From NCBI GenBank assembly GCA_036925085.1, contig JAUPFP010000004.1, positions 6,214,001 to 6,278,000 on the forward strand: DNA of 64,000 bases. The letters run 5' to 3'. The position numbers were made by a program, and so were the translations under genes. The stretch's first letter is position 1; every line of letters starts with the position of its first letter. Under the pieces are notes generated by a model, which was not told the DNA's origin, made no database searches, and saw only the letters and a program-made list of their open reading frames with translations. Shown here one piece after another: positions 11,523-23,399 of this stretch. Source of the DNA: Brachycybe producta (taxonomy: Eukaryota; Arthropoda; Diplopoda; Playtdesmida; Andrognathidae).

Positions 11523-11889
11523 CCTCTCTCAAGGTCTGGTTCTACTGAGACTGCTGTGTTAGTAGTATTTGCAAAAATAGTCATGTGTGACTAGTTTTAT
11601 TCAAGTCATTATTCTATTTAACTCAGTAAACCTGCAATGAGCCCGAGAGCTATGCGGCAAGGAGGGGGTTGGGGGATTATTCCCAATCATAAGTTGTTGT
11701 AATTTAGATAAGATTTAGACATCCTCGTCAATCAGAACTACAGTGCATTTTCTACAGGGTCACCCCAGAAATTGGTTATAACTCGAGTTCTAAAAAAAAT
11801 TAAAATTGGAAAATGGCCGTTTTATTTATTATTGTGACAACATAACATGCTGAACACAACAGTAACATTAAAACTAACAAGGTATATAA

Positions 11890-12090
11890 CTACCCTGATG
11901 TTTTAGAACTTAAAACATTCTTTTCTACATACTTTAAACTAGATTTATAAACACATTTACAGAAATTCTGCTCCGAAGCAGCTAAAATGGCTGGAACAGA
12001 ATTCCATTGTCTAAATACATTTGGAAAAGACTGCAAATATGCACCAGTTTTAGCTCTCATTTCTTTAATAAGATTTGGATATTTTTTCAA
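11890..12090 (-). pseudogene. LINE reverse-transcriptase C-terminal fragment
   Basis: The minus-strand frame contains TGAYLQSFPNVFRQWNSVPA, which matches the R-x-WN-x-LP signature near the C-terminus of jockey/CR1-like non-LTR reverse transcriptases, followed by FCKCVYKSS. Only the 3' end of the element remains and there is no upstream polymerase core. A possible transposon terminus CTACAGGGTCACCCC lies nearby at 11753. Confidence 0.6.
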
Positions 12091-12169
12091 TTAAAGTTAA
12101 AATTTATTTAAAATATTATATTAACACATTCAATCAATAGAACATACAAAATTTCGCTGCACATTTAGC

Positions 12170-12224
12170 AAAAGTTATGGCATGGTAGTGTGCCGTGGCA
12201 CACACCGTTTGGGGATTGCTGTTT
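12170..12224 (-). mobile_element. hAT terminus fragment
   Basis: On the minus strand this reads CAGCAATCCCCAAACGGTGT followed by GTGCCACGGCACAC. It resembles the widespread hAT end CAGTGGTTCTCAACCGGTGTGCCG. No partner end or duplication was found. Confidence 0.4.
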
Positions 12225-13867
12225 TAGGCAGTGCAGACAAGTCACTCAAAGTAGGATGGAGGTTATTTGAAGGATTTAGGTAACTAATCAGGCACAATTC
12301 TAGTCACGAGCTACAGTATATAAACTTTTGATCGAAAGTGAATGGTCACTTAGGACTACTTTGCACTTTTGCAGTGACTTACATGTTATTTTACACATGT
12401 AGTGTGAAACCAGACCCATGTATTGTGTTTTTTTTACGTTATACATGTAACATTGTGTGTGTGTATATTTTCTTTGATTATTTTTCTTTAGCAGTGTGTT
12501 ATGTATGTGTTTAACACTTGTGTTCACTTTTTGTCACCACATTGATGCCCCTTTCTTTTTTCTTTTTCTTCAGTTACTTAAATGGATGGTTTACACAGGA
12601 TGTTTAAACAATTTTATTCGATAGAATTCTCGGAATTTCATGATCCATTTCTAAAGCAACTTTCTTCACGACAAAAAAAAATCGGGTTCTGTTTTAGTCT
12701 ACATATAGATTTTGTTAAAAAAAATTCAGTAGCTCGTTCGATAAAAGATCGTTTTTTTTTGTCTCTGATAAGTCTGATGACAATGAACAGAGCGAAAAAA
12801 AAATCACAGTGGCTTTTTTTTTTGGCTATAAAGACTAAATCTATTATTATTACATTTCTAAACAAAAATATGAAATTTTTTCTTGAAAAAAAACAACAAG
12901 AAAAAACACGCGATGCGATTCTTACTAAAATTGTTAAAACTGTTGAAAAAAAAAAGAAATTCCAATAGCAACTAAATGAAATATGACAAAAAGTGATTTG
13001 TTTTTTCTACAAGAAAAGAGAGTAGAACTAAACTGACAAGCTAATCCTTTTAATGAAAAATGTAATGATAGCTATAAATCAAATGATCTTGTAAGATCAA
13101 TGTACTCCTGATCCAGTCTCTTAATTCTAGAATCAAACTTGACACTTGAAGGTAAACTTTGAATCTTCTGAGTGGGATAAAAACATAGAAAAACTCTTAT
13201 CGAAGGTTTGCTGAATTAAAAACATATTATTCTTATTTAATAGAACCCTGTTTTGAGGTTTCAAAGCAATTAAGTTCAAGTGCTAAGTTTCATAATTGAA
13301 TTTCACTTCAGTTTGATACACAGATGTTGTGACTTTTGGTCTAAAAGAAGGAGTTTTAAATATTCTGAATTTTCAATGCAGTTTTTCTGTCGGATTTTGG
13401 TAGTGTTTGGTGTCTAGCTCTAGATGTGAATGTCTGAATGTGAATTTGTCTTGCATCTCGCGGCTTTCTGCACTTGGATGAGTGACCTGACATATGGCAA
13501 GGTTATTCGAATGTTGCTGGCTATGGCTTAGTATCTTGACGCACGGACTACTTTTGGTGGGATATGACTTTAAAATGTTGTCGCAATTCCAGCCACTCGC
13601 CAACTTCATTTTGCAGTCTATCTCGATCACTAAAAAGTGGTTCGTGTGCCAAGGCACCAATGATAATACGGAATATTAGTGATGTTATAGCCAACACCAC
13701 ATATCCTCAATGCATAATTGCTTGCAGTGACGTGATTTTAACATCACTTCCGTATTGCCGTTCGTGCCGGACTTAGAACCAGACCCAGCCATACTTTGTA
13801 AATGCATGCACTAATCAAAAGCATTTAGGATAACTTATTATAGTTATTACCGAGAAACTTTCCACTA
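12225..13867. other. Non-coding sequence
   Basis: Contains A-rich stretches (12660-12960) that produce a lysine-rich 128-codon frame with no recognisable domain. Nothing else was identified. Confidence 0.5.
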
Positions 13868-14228
13868 GGATTGTGGAGTCGTAGTCAGAGTTGGTGGAAT
13901 TCGTTCATTTTTGGTAAGAGTCGTAGTCGGTGTCAAGTAAACGACTTTGACTCCAAAAGAAAAATGATGCCAGACCGAACATCAAAATTGAGTATTGACG
14001 TACCCTGAGATTAAGCAAAAATGCCGCTCTAACCGCTACGGCTTTACTACCGACTCGGGTATCTCTGGAAAGATTATTTTCTGCTCTCTCCGAACTCTAA
14101 AATCTGATTTGAGAACATCAATGAAATCGGACATAATTGAAGCCATGCTATTTTTTAAGAACCAATTCAATTTAAATTAAATTCGATTACAATGTACAAA
14201 TTATTTTTGAATAAATACATATGTTGAT
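13868..14228. repeat. GGAGTCG-word repeat, left part
   Basis: TGTGGAGTCGTAGTCAGAG, AGTCGTAGTCGGTG and ACGACTTTGACTCC resemble the common animal hAT-type MITE with GGAGTCGGAGTCG ends. Bases 16477-16515 (GACTCCGTCTTC, GAAGTCGGAGTCG) and ~16810-16830 (GATTCGACTC) may be its right part, split by the 2.24-kb element. Confidence 0.45.
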
Positions 14229-16468
14229 TAGGGTGGTCCCTTGATATATATGGTAATTTTTAAATGCAAATATTTCATGTTCTGACCCCCCAGAATTGTT
14301 CTCCCAACCAAAAAAATAGTCTACATAAAAGTTTATAAATTTTAATTGATATTTAGAGGTAGCTCAATGAATTCAAAGTTTTCGTAATAGCGTAATCATT
14401 ATGTATTCTCCTAAAATGTATATACCATTGTTTATCTAGTGTCACTAATATTGAAATAATTAGAATGAACTATTTTGTATACATAAGTTACAATTAAAAC
14501 ACAACAATGTAATTTATGCACATTTTATTAACATTGGACCAAACATGTAATGACTACAAAGTAGCTAATGTAGTCTTTTTGCAATCTGGATAACGACTAG
14601 AATGTTCTTTCACAACTTGAAGCAAATACTGTTTCTGATCTTCATTTTTTGTTAATATTGGATTGTACTCTTTCATCAATGCCACACCTCTTTCAGCATT
14701 GTCATTCACAACTTGTAAATGTTTTATGATATCCTTAGCTTGCTTGTAGTCTTCTCGCAGATGCCATATCTTTGGATCATGTTCTAAGAACCTTTTGGAA
14801 ATGCCAAGATGGTCAAATAAGTGCATTGAGTTCTTCGATACAAAGTCTTCTATTCTCATATTAACGGAGCCACTGGCATTTTTGGATTCTCTTCAGAGGC
14901 TGATCTGCACCTTCCTTTTCATAAAGATATTTTAGCATTGCCTGTTTTGATTTGATTGGCACACTGTCATCAAAAAATGCCAATCCAACTAGTTCCTCAC
15001 TTAAGTACCAAAAATGTCCCTCAAATTTCTTGCAAGTAACATTGGATATTGAAGGATTGATTTTTTTTATAATCTCTAAGCTTTTGCAGAAGCTGTTGAT
15101 CATTGAAAGCTGCAGTAATGGGAAGTGGGGCAGTGAACCAAGCCTTGATGTAGACATAAACAAGAAAGACACATATGTTGCATAGTCCTTTTTTTTCTCT
15201 TGCAGTGAGAGTAAACTGGTTACGAAACAGCCACATTTTTAGTGAGTATATTGCTTTGGACATTCATCTTGCATGATGTACAGCCCCAGGGGCTAAAAAT
15301 CGCACACCTCGTGGTGGTGTACCTCCCAGAAAGATAATAGCTAATTCTAAACATTCTCTGTAATTATCTCTGATTTTAGTGTCAGTTTGTTGAAGCTGGT
15401 TAGTACAGAATTCAATGACATTGTCTTTTTCATCTTTCATCACAAGCTGTACAGTTTCACTGCTGTCTAAAGACATGTAAGATGACTGATCTATTTTAAC
15501 CCAGAATTGTGTAAATCGCTTGAATATGGTTACATCAGGGCCAGAAAAGGTACTACCCATGGCTTCATTAAATGCACTAGCAAGAACAAGTTCTAAGATA
15601 TGGTGACGACATGAAAAGTACAGAAGATCCTTCTGCAATTTCTGCTCTAACAGAATACAAGTTCCATTTCTGTGACCTGTGTTGCTAAATGTGGTATCGA
15701 AGCACATAGCTTTCACTTGATCGACAACATCCCATTCTTTAAGGAAATCTGCAACAGCAGTTGCCTGACACCCCCAGTGCCTGCCTGCAACTTAGGCACA
15801 CCTAGAAGCTGGTTAACACCTAAAACCTGAAACAATCACAGGAAGCCGACCTTTTTCTCTCTGTGCAAGTAGAAAATACTTGTCTTCTAGAATAGTAATC
15901 ATTGTGAGGGCATCCTTATGAGCAATGTCAAATAAATTATCGAGGTCATCTTTAAACTGACTCTCATGACTTTGCTGAACAGCACTTTTCCTATTACAAT
16001 TTTTTTTCAGTTTGACCCACTTCTCATGAAGCTGTTCTGTCTTCTTAACACAATCCTGTTCATGTCTTATGGGAATCCAGGCTTTTTCCAAAAATACTGC
16101 AGCTTCTTTTACAGCACTACGGGAACTTTCACGGATTGTCTTTTTTAAGGTTCGGTGGTGATAAAAAATACACTGAGCACTTGTTTATTAGAGGGTAACT
16201 TTGATCCCTTGATAGAGGTCTCTTCTGGCCCAATAAGCCATAAAGTATTGGTTTTTCTGGTTGCAGTAGCCATAACTATTAATTTTTCACTTTACCTGCA
16301 ATAATAGAGAAAAATCATAAAAAATAAAGAATTTCATATTCATTGAGCTACCCCTAAATATTGCTTGACTGTAATATAACTTTGCACAACATAATTTTAT
16401 ACATAATAGAACAACATGGGAGGGTCAGACAAAGACTTTTAAAAACTTAAAAAATAAGGACCACCCTA
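14229..16468 (-). mobile_element. hAT-like DNA transposon, 2.24 kb, with 8-bp TSD
   Basis: Perfect terminal inverted repeats TAGGGTGGTCC / GGACCACCCTA lie inside a perfect 8-bp duplication ATGTTGAT (14221-14228 and 16469-16476). The ends fit the hAT consensus YARNG. The element carries one degraded transposase gene on the minus strand and looks like a complete insertion that has since been inactivated by mutation. P and Merlin elements also make 8-9-bp duplications, so the superfamily rests on TSD plus ends plus the CxxH-type motif in the protein. Confidence 0.85.
14554..16273 (-). pseudogene. Broken transposase gene of the 14229-16468 transposon
   Basis: The protein can be followed in several frames. 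The N-terminus starts near 16273 and contains GSKLPSNKQVL. A frameshift follows near 16150, then TIRESSRSAVKEAA and LFDIAHKDALTMI. The next block (about 15770-15264) has FDTTFSNTG, which may hold a catalytic aspartate, and FSCRHHILEL, a CxxH motif like that of hAT insertion domains. Further frames cover 15263-15021, 15060-14861 and 14859-14554 (EYNPILTKNEDQ). At least three frame changes or stops break it. It recalls a repeated family of uncharacterised proteins in invertebrate genomes; that recall is from memory. No BED zinc finger or hAT dimerisation motif was seen. Confidence 0.75.
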
Positions 16469-16571
16469 ATGTTGATATATTTCGACTCCGTCTTCTGTAA
16501 TTTCAGAAGTCGGAGTCGAAAAATGATGTAACAACTCAACAAGCTCCACTTTCCACTTGCTAATAATAAAG

Positions 16572-16779
16572 ACAGGCAATTATAAATCGAGACGAACAGA
16601 CGTTTGCTCCTCCCTTTTTATTGACGACCGGGAACTTCTAATTGGTTTGTTGTGTAGTCTGACGTCACATGCTCTGCCCTTTTCAACGTCGAACCACACA
16701 ACAAACCAGTTAGAAGTTGCCGGTCGTTATAAAAAGGGCGGAGCAAACGTATGTTCGTCCCGATTTCTAATTGCCTGCA
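16572..16779. mobile_element. hAT-like MITE (CTCCGCCC core), TSD TAATAAAG
   Basis: Element starts ACAGGCAATTATAAATCGAG and ends CTAATTGCCTGCA. The duplication TAATAAAG is perfect at 16564-16571 and 16780-16787. Palindromic organisation with GC boxes in both arms; the central segment contains TGACGTCA. Confidence 0.85.
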
Positions 16780-16830
16780 TAATAAAGGCATACAAGGAAT
16801 TTCTTTATTGAAACGGATTCGACTCTAGAC

Positions 16831-19315
16831 TTCTAGACTCTCTAGATTGATAGAGAAATGTACAAATCTAGCCTACCATTTTTATGGCACCTTTAATTTA
16901 GCAAACCAAAATGTTGGGCACACTTTAGTAATTTTCTACAATTAATCCAATCTACAAATCCTTAATATGGCGACAGTAGTGTTGCTTTTAAAAGTGCAAT
17001 AACCTAAAAGCGAATTTATCCCTTGATAGGAAATTAATAGTTTATTTCGCTCCACCTATTCCATTTTCTATTTTTTTTTTTCTCTCTTCTCTTTCCATAC
17101 TTAGTGTTCTGGAATTTTATTTTTTTCTATAAAAAAAATCTTAGCAACCATTATGTATGTCTATGCATATATGCTGTATATGTACAATATATGAGATCGT
17201 CTACTTTATATATAAGAAATGAATGGTGATAAAACTCACAACTAAAGTCAAATTCCCTCATGCAATTTACGCATATAAAAAAGAACGGTTTTATGTGCTA
17301 TTGACTTATCTTGATCGAAGAATTAGGCCTATATTCAAGTCTTATTTTTTTTTTCTATTTGAGAAAATGTAGGGTTATATATGCAAATTCTTATAGGTAT
17401 ATATTATATATAGGACCATGGAAACATCCTTAAAAGCTACCTATTTTTGGAGAGGAAGAGAGTAGGCCAGCAGCACAATGAATAAAAAGAGTTGGAAGAA
17501 AGATGAGGATGGGAGGGGGAGGGGGTGGGGGTGGGGAGTGATAATGGATGCATAAAAAAAAGGCAAAGAACTTGTGTATTGGCAACTTTGTGTATGGCTC
17601 CATAAAGTTGGTACCGCGATTTCTAACAACAAAAAAACATTCTTGGAAAAAAATATATATATAGCTGTGACATAATAGACGCTCGTATATAGATTTTAAC
17701 TTGACTTTTACACTAAAGCTGAAATGACAATCTATTATCATGATATGTTAGGGAACGCCTTTTCGAAATAATCGTTCAAAATATATTTTGCTACAGTTTT
17801 TTTTTCTTCTTCTTTCAATTGTGTATGTGTGACTGACTGTATGTTTATCTGTGACAGATTGTATGCAAAAGTATAGATGTGGTAGAAAATGTTGCAATTT
17901 AGAGATGGATTGATATTTTGTTTACATTTGAGGTTAAACTTTGTATATTCTCTTTATGTGGCTATTTAAAGCTAAGCTTTGCACTGCTTTTTTTAAATTG
18001 CTGCACGTTTTGATGTAACTTTAAAGAAGTAAACTGCTTGCTTTTTATATAGCTGTCTGCTTTGAGCAGCTTGAGCTGCTTGAGCAGATCATAGCATTAA
18101 TAATAATAAAAAAACAATCAGATTTCCAAAAAAAAAGTGAAACAAGTAGGTTAGTTGGTTATGATGTAGTAGCTATATATGTATTTTTGAGCAAGATGAA
18201 GCTAACCTTGACGCCAATATACAGTAATGACAATGTTGCTTGAAATTCTAAAGCAAAGCAACAGCTTTTCATCATATAAAAGCGAACAGGCAGTTTAAAT
18301 TTTAGTCTCCGTTTAATGGTGTTTTGCCTGATTGCGGGCTGCACTCCAAAATCATGACCAAGACCATTGATGTTTTTTTTTTCGGAACAATTGGACGAAT
18401 GTAATATTTGAATGATTTGGGAAAAAAAACTAAATGACTTTTCGATTTTATGGCCAATAATTACGTAGTTTAGTCTGGTTAGTAGTTCACCTAGTGACCT
18501 ACACTTAAGAACTGTAGGTCACTAGGTGACCTAAACTTTACTGTAGAACTTTTTATATCGGTGATCATTTGGAGTTACGTCAAATTAAGCTTGTTGCAAG
18601 GGTGGGGAGGTCTGGGGTGCTTCTGGGGGTGTAGGTAAAAAAGTGTAGGTGTAGGTCACTGAGTGGCCCATAGTGGCCCATTTTGAAAAATTATACAAAT
18701 GTATTTTGTTATTTCTCGAGTTTTTAATATTTTCTTCAAAAACCTTGCCTTTTTATTGGGTGCTGACTGTGAAAGCAGCAATCAGCAAGTTGCACTGTTT
18801 ACCAGTCAGAGAAATGAAATACATTAAAAACAAACAAATTCTATAAAATATGACCAATGCGTGGAATACATAAATGATAACACTACAGGCAAAATACGTC
18901 AAAATATCAAGTTTGTAAAATAAAATATACTCACTGACAAACACTTAAAAAGGAAAAAAATGGAAAGGAAAAAAAAAAACGTCAATTTTTTTTTCCTAAT
19001 CTACGTCAAAAATCATAATAGGAAGTAGAATCAACAATTAAAATTAAAAATAAATACAAATAAAAAATAAAAAATTATAAATAAAATACTCCCACTGTGC
19101 CAATTTCACGATTAAGTTGAAATGTTGAGGCAATATATACAGTGTAATTCTTTGGAAAGTCTGACTGAATTTGTTCCAACATTTCTAGATAGTTGATTTT
19201 TTTTACCATTGTTTCAGTTGTTGTTGGTTTTTTTTCTTTAAAATTGACACTACTGTAAATGCGAATTTTAATTAATTTTAAGAAGTATCGCAATGCATTT
19301 CACTACTTACTAATA
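16831..19315. other. Non-coding sequence with one strong hairpin
   Basis: No gene was seen. TCACCTAGTGACCTACA (18487-18503) pairs perfectly with TGTAGGTCACTAGGTGA (18513-18529), and related AGGTCACT words recur at 18650-18670. A pyrimidine/purine-biased tract lies at 17505-17540. Confidence 0.55.
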
Positions 19316-19977
19316 CCTTGTACACACATGAGTTAAATGAATTGAAATTAAATGTGTTTACGTGAATTATATGGAAGCCAGTTAAGGATATGAACCAAAT
19401 AAAAATTGACTTTATTATTAATATTTTAAATTGAAATACTACTAAATCAATATTTTGTCAATAGTTTATATTTAAGTATTAACTCAGTATTTTCAGATTA
19501 TTAACTGCATAAATTGAATTCGACATTTTGTTTGTTTGCCCTTCACAGAGGGCTCTGTAGAACACATTTATTATTTAAATGCATTTAAATTATCAAGTAT
19601 GTTACCACGTATAAAGTTATGAAATTATCCTTTTTGGAGATCGGCATCGGCTGATTATTTTTTTCTCTGAATAATCGGAAATATAATCAGCCTACATTTA
19701 TCTGCAAAATGATTGTATTGGTTGAGCCCTAACCTGTCTATCAGTACGCCAAATAGAAAATTTCTTTTGTCAGCTGTAATCACTACGACATAAATACACA
19801 TTCATGAAAATCAATAGAGAATCAAATTTAAAAGAACATCATATTATGGTTTTCAGGCTTTTTTTTAAAAATGGTTTTATGTCTAATGAGAGAAGGAGAG
19901 AAAGAAAAGCAAGTTAACATTCATTTTATTGCCTTTAATGGAGGCTTTATTTTTTGTTAAAAAAAAGCAGAGACACG

Positions 19978-20005
19978 TGTCACGGTGTAGTACTACACCG
20001 TGACA
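19978..20005. repeat. Perfect 28-nt palindrome
   Basis: TGTCACGGTGTAGT followed by its exact reverse complement with no loop. It could extrude as a cruciform, serve as a dimeric protein site, or mark the centre of a collapsed foldback element. Confidence 0.9.
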
Positions 20006-20050
20006 GAAACAGAAAAGTGAATCAGAAAATAAAACTTGGGTTTTCCCTTA

Positions 20051-20465
20051 AGCTCTAACTTCGTTCACGCGACGTCGAGCGGGCTACCTCGAGCGAGCGT
20101 CAGCGCACATGCGCGTCTTCATACCATATACATGTACAAGCAACTATTAGCGACTTGTCAAAGCGTAGCGACTTGCTACTCAGTCGCCAAGCTTCTGTTC
20201 AAACAGAAGCTTTGGGTCGCAAACGTTTCAAGTCACTACCCAACAACTAATCAGAGACCAGATTTTGTTACATATGGCGTCTTCGACGCCATTTTTATGA
20301 CATCACACACCATGAAGGCACGCCCAAAACATTTGTAGGTGCAGCGTGCAGCACGTATGTAGTGTGTGCCAGCGACTAGCGACTTGCTACTTCAAATCGC
20401 TATGCTAGTCACTAGTTGATAGTCGCAGACGCTACGCTCAAGGTAGCAGGTATGAAGTTCCAGCT
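20051..20465. mobile_element. TWA-type MITE built from TAGCGACTTGCTAC words, copy 1
   Basis: Ends AGCTCTAACTTCGTTCACG and (inverted) AGCTGGAACTTCATACCTG are flanked by TTA at 20048-20050 and 20466-20468. The interior repeats GCGACTTG, CTAGCGACTTGCTAC and TAGCGACTTG. Copy 2 is 59810-60540. The 100-codon frame through it is not a gene. Confidence 0.8.
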
Positions 20466-20702
20466 TTATACCTAGTAGTCTATGAAAGGCAAACAAACAA
20501 TGTGTCAAATTCAATTTATTCAGTTAGTAATCTGAAAATATTGAGTTAATACTTAAATATAATATAATAAACTATTGATTTAGTATTTCAATCTAAAATA
20601 TTAATAATATCAATTTTTAATTGGTTCATGTCTTTAACTGGATTTCCTATAATTCACCTAAACACATTTAATTTGAATTCATTTAATTCAAGTTTGTACA
20701 AG

Positions 20703-21219
20703 GCCCATGAATAAGGTAGACGGGGTTGCCTCCAATAAACCTGTGTGACCCACATGACAAGAGGCACTTGTCACGTGACTTTGGGCAAAACTTTCATTGT
20801 GAAACATGACATTCGTGGAATAAACTTCTGAGTCACCTTGGATCCACTGTCTTTTAGGTCCCACAGCGTTGGTGTGGGTAGTCCCCTTTCTCGCCATTTA
20901 TTGGATGGTAGCTCCCGTGTCCGGCATTGGTTTGCGTGATCCTTAAAGGAAAAATAAGAGAAACAGACTGGGTGTTTTATTTGCATTATTAGTTAGTCCT
21001 TGCACATAGCCCAGTATACAACTTTGTTTAGTCCCTTTCGTTTCGGGAAAATCGCACGACAGATTTTTAGTATTTATTTATTAATAACTGAATTAAACCT
21101 GTATACAAAATTCGTTCGTTGAAAAAAAATCTGTTTTGTCGTAATAATGCAGGTAGAGAAAAGGAGACTTGATAGTGTATGCAAAATAGCATCCAACATT
21201 TTATGTAGGGCCTACTTCT

Positions 21220-21220
<1 letters not shown>
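20703..21220. other. Non-coding, with a possible minus-strand exon
   Basis: On the minus strand a pyrimidine tract and AG precede GATCACGCAAACCAATGCC at about 20942, like a 3' splice site. An open frame of 57 codons then runs from there to a stop at 20771. I recognise no domain and cannot tell it from chance or from part of a repeat. Confidence 0.2.
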
Positions 21221-21222
<2 letters not shown>

Positions 21223-21289
<67 letters not shown>

Positions 21290-21309
21290 AGGGAGGGAGG
21301 GAGGGAGGG
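21223..21309. repeat. Compound (GA)n(GGGA)n microsatellite
   Basis: About 30 GA units run into seven GGGA units. Confidence 0.97.
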
Positions 21310-21854
21310 GAAAAAAGAACTATACATTTTTAAAAGTATTGCTAGAAATTAGAATAGTAAATAACAATATAATTGATTATTTATGAATATTATTTTTTAA
21401 ATGGTTGTTTTTGTAAACATCTATTTAAGAATGTTTTGAAAGAAAGAGTTCCATGAGTTTATCTTTGATGAAATTAGTTTTTTTCAAGAGCGTTTATAAA
21501 ATTTTAAATACAAAATGGCTGTCAGATTTTTCGTTCGCATGGATTGGTTTACAATATTTATTAACTAAATGGCTGTATCTTATGTCATATGTCAATGATG
21601 GATTGAGGTAGAGACTATAGCTATTAAGAGTTTACATTAGATTACCGAATGTGTTTGGCAAATGGGACCAATTATAGACATCCTCCAGCAGCTGGCTACT
21701 AGACGTAGGGAATGTGCTTTTCTCTCCCATACAATGTAGCAGGCACTTACTGGGTACAGAATCCTAGGTCGGCAATATCTGGCATCAGCGCTTCGCCCAG
21801 GCGTGCCCACTTGTTGAGCTCGTCTTCGTTACTTACCAGGGTTTATAAAATAAA
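21310..21854. other. Non-coding sequence
   Basis: No gene or recognised repeat was seen. Confidence 0.5.
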
Positions 21855-22398
21855 AAATAGGTTAAAATATTGTCAAGACTTAACCAACGATTACCAACAT
21901 AATTTTCAAAATAAAAAATTGCTCATTAATATAATTAAAAAAAAATTATAATTAACTGACTTTTCATAAATAAACTTTATCAGATAGATGCTCCATCAAA
22001 CAACAGACATTGGCAATAAAAACATCTACTCAGATGCTGATGTTGTCACCTCACATTACATTTAATTCCCTATTCAAATACATGTATTCCCTATCCATAT
22101 GAAAGTACCATGGCTTTGATGTTTGAATTATGCCACCTGCCACGTTGCTCTTGAGCTGATTGGAAGGTTGTACTGAGTTGAATATGAATAGAGAATACAT
22201 GTATTCAATTAAGGAGTTATGGAAATGTGAGGTGACAACATTGGCAACTAAGTAGATGGGTAGACTTTTGGTTTTTGAAATCCAAAAGTTACTTCATTTT
22301 TAAGTTTTTTTTTATGATTTTAATGACTTTTCTATTTTAAAAATTATTTTGACAATCATTGGCTAAGTCCTGACAGTATTTCTACAAAGTTTTCCTCA
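21855..22398 (+). repeat. TTAA-family element, nearly full copy
   Basis: Contains the family blocks in order: AAAATATTGTCAAGACTTA, TTATCAGATAGATGC, CAAACAACAGACATTGGCAA, GAGTTGAATATGAATAG, GGAAATGTGAGGTGACAAC and a right end with CCTCAGGGTTATCACC. The outer ends are eroded and the TTAA duplication is not clear here. Confidence 0.7.
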
Positions 22399-23399
22399 GG
22401 GTTATCACCCGCAAACTTAAATTTTTGTAGCCGTGGCGGATTTTAGAAGGGTAATATGACCCCCTCACTTTCAACCGTGTTATACAGGCCTGATGTAGAG
22501 ACATGTGTCAACTACTGGATACTGTTTTTTTTTGTAGGAACATGTTAAGCTTGAAAAGTCTACAATCGTTTCATCTGTGTGGATGGCTTTTTACGGACAA
22601 AAAATGTAGTCTCAGAATGTATCCATTCATAATACATGTAGATAATTTTCAGAGTCATGTTATTTTTTTAGGGTGGTTGTTATGTTGCTCGGATAACATT
22701 TCATCATAACTTTGATGATTCTGATGACCAGTTCCCGAAGTTAAAAACTTGATTCAACTTTAAATTTCTTTTTTTGGCATTTGTTGTTGTCTTTTCTAAT
22801 GGTTCAAAGTTCTCAAAATATGATCTTTGACAAAATCCTACGTGAATAAGGCTTTCATGAAAATTCCACGTGGACTAGAAAATAATGTTGCTACTATTTT
22901 CTACATGATGATGCCATTAGAGATCAATAAACAAAAAACCGTACAACCATCATGTATATATGTATATATAGGTATATATATGTATATTTGTTCCATAAAA
23001 TGTTTAATGGAAATGGCAATGGAAATGTAGACGCAATGTTCAATTCTAAAATTGTTTTAAGAATTCTAGACCCCTAGAGTCACATGTAATATTCTATTTG
23101 ATGCTGCTAGATCAACCCGCGATGTCTTCCTTTTTTTATTTTGAAAGACATTCATTCCATTGCTAGATTTGTATAAATAGCCGTGTTTGGAAAATTTACC
23201 GTTATGCTACATGCATACCATAGAATACATTTTCTAAGTTACAGCTAAAATTGAAAAAAAATATATAAGACATTCTGCAAAATCAATAAGCAATCTTAAA
23301 AACTACCAAATTTCGTAGTCAATTTTGATGTTTTCTAGTATTTCGATGAATGTGAAGAATGCCGAAAACAACAAGGTAGCCTAAGGCAATGTCTGTCTG
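22399..23399. other. Non-coding sequence
   Basis: No gene was seen. A short TATATGTATATATAGG tract lies at about 22955-22985. Confidence 0.5.

Larger units (their letters stand above)
19316..20702. repeat. 1.4-kb foldback element with ~230-bp arms
   Basis: The left arm (19316-~19555) runs CCTTGTACA.., AAATGTGTTTACGTGAATTA and GTATTAACTCAGTATTTTCA. It is the inverse of the right arm (~20490-20702), which contains TGAAAATATTGAGTTAATAC and TAATTCACCTAAACACATTT. The space between holds a perfect palindrome (19978-20005) and a younger TWA MITE (20051-20465). No coding sequence. Confidence 0.7.

Noticed and set aside
11388..11594. Cysteine-valine and histidine-threonine repeat proteins
   Set aside because: They are translations of the (GT)n microsatellite on the two strands. 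The same applies to the IYIYIY frames near 58086 and the SLSLSL frames near 21223 and 25000.
12582..12968. 128-codon open frame on the plus strand
   Set aside because: It runs through A- and T-rich sequence, yields mainly K/F/N/S residues, and has no domain, splice sites or promoter. Chance frame.
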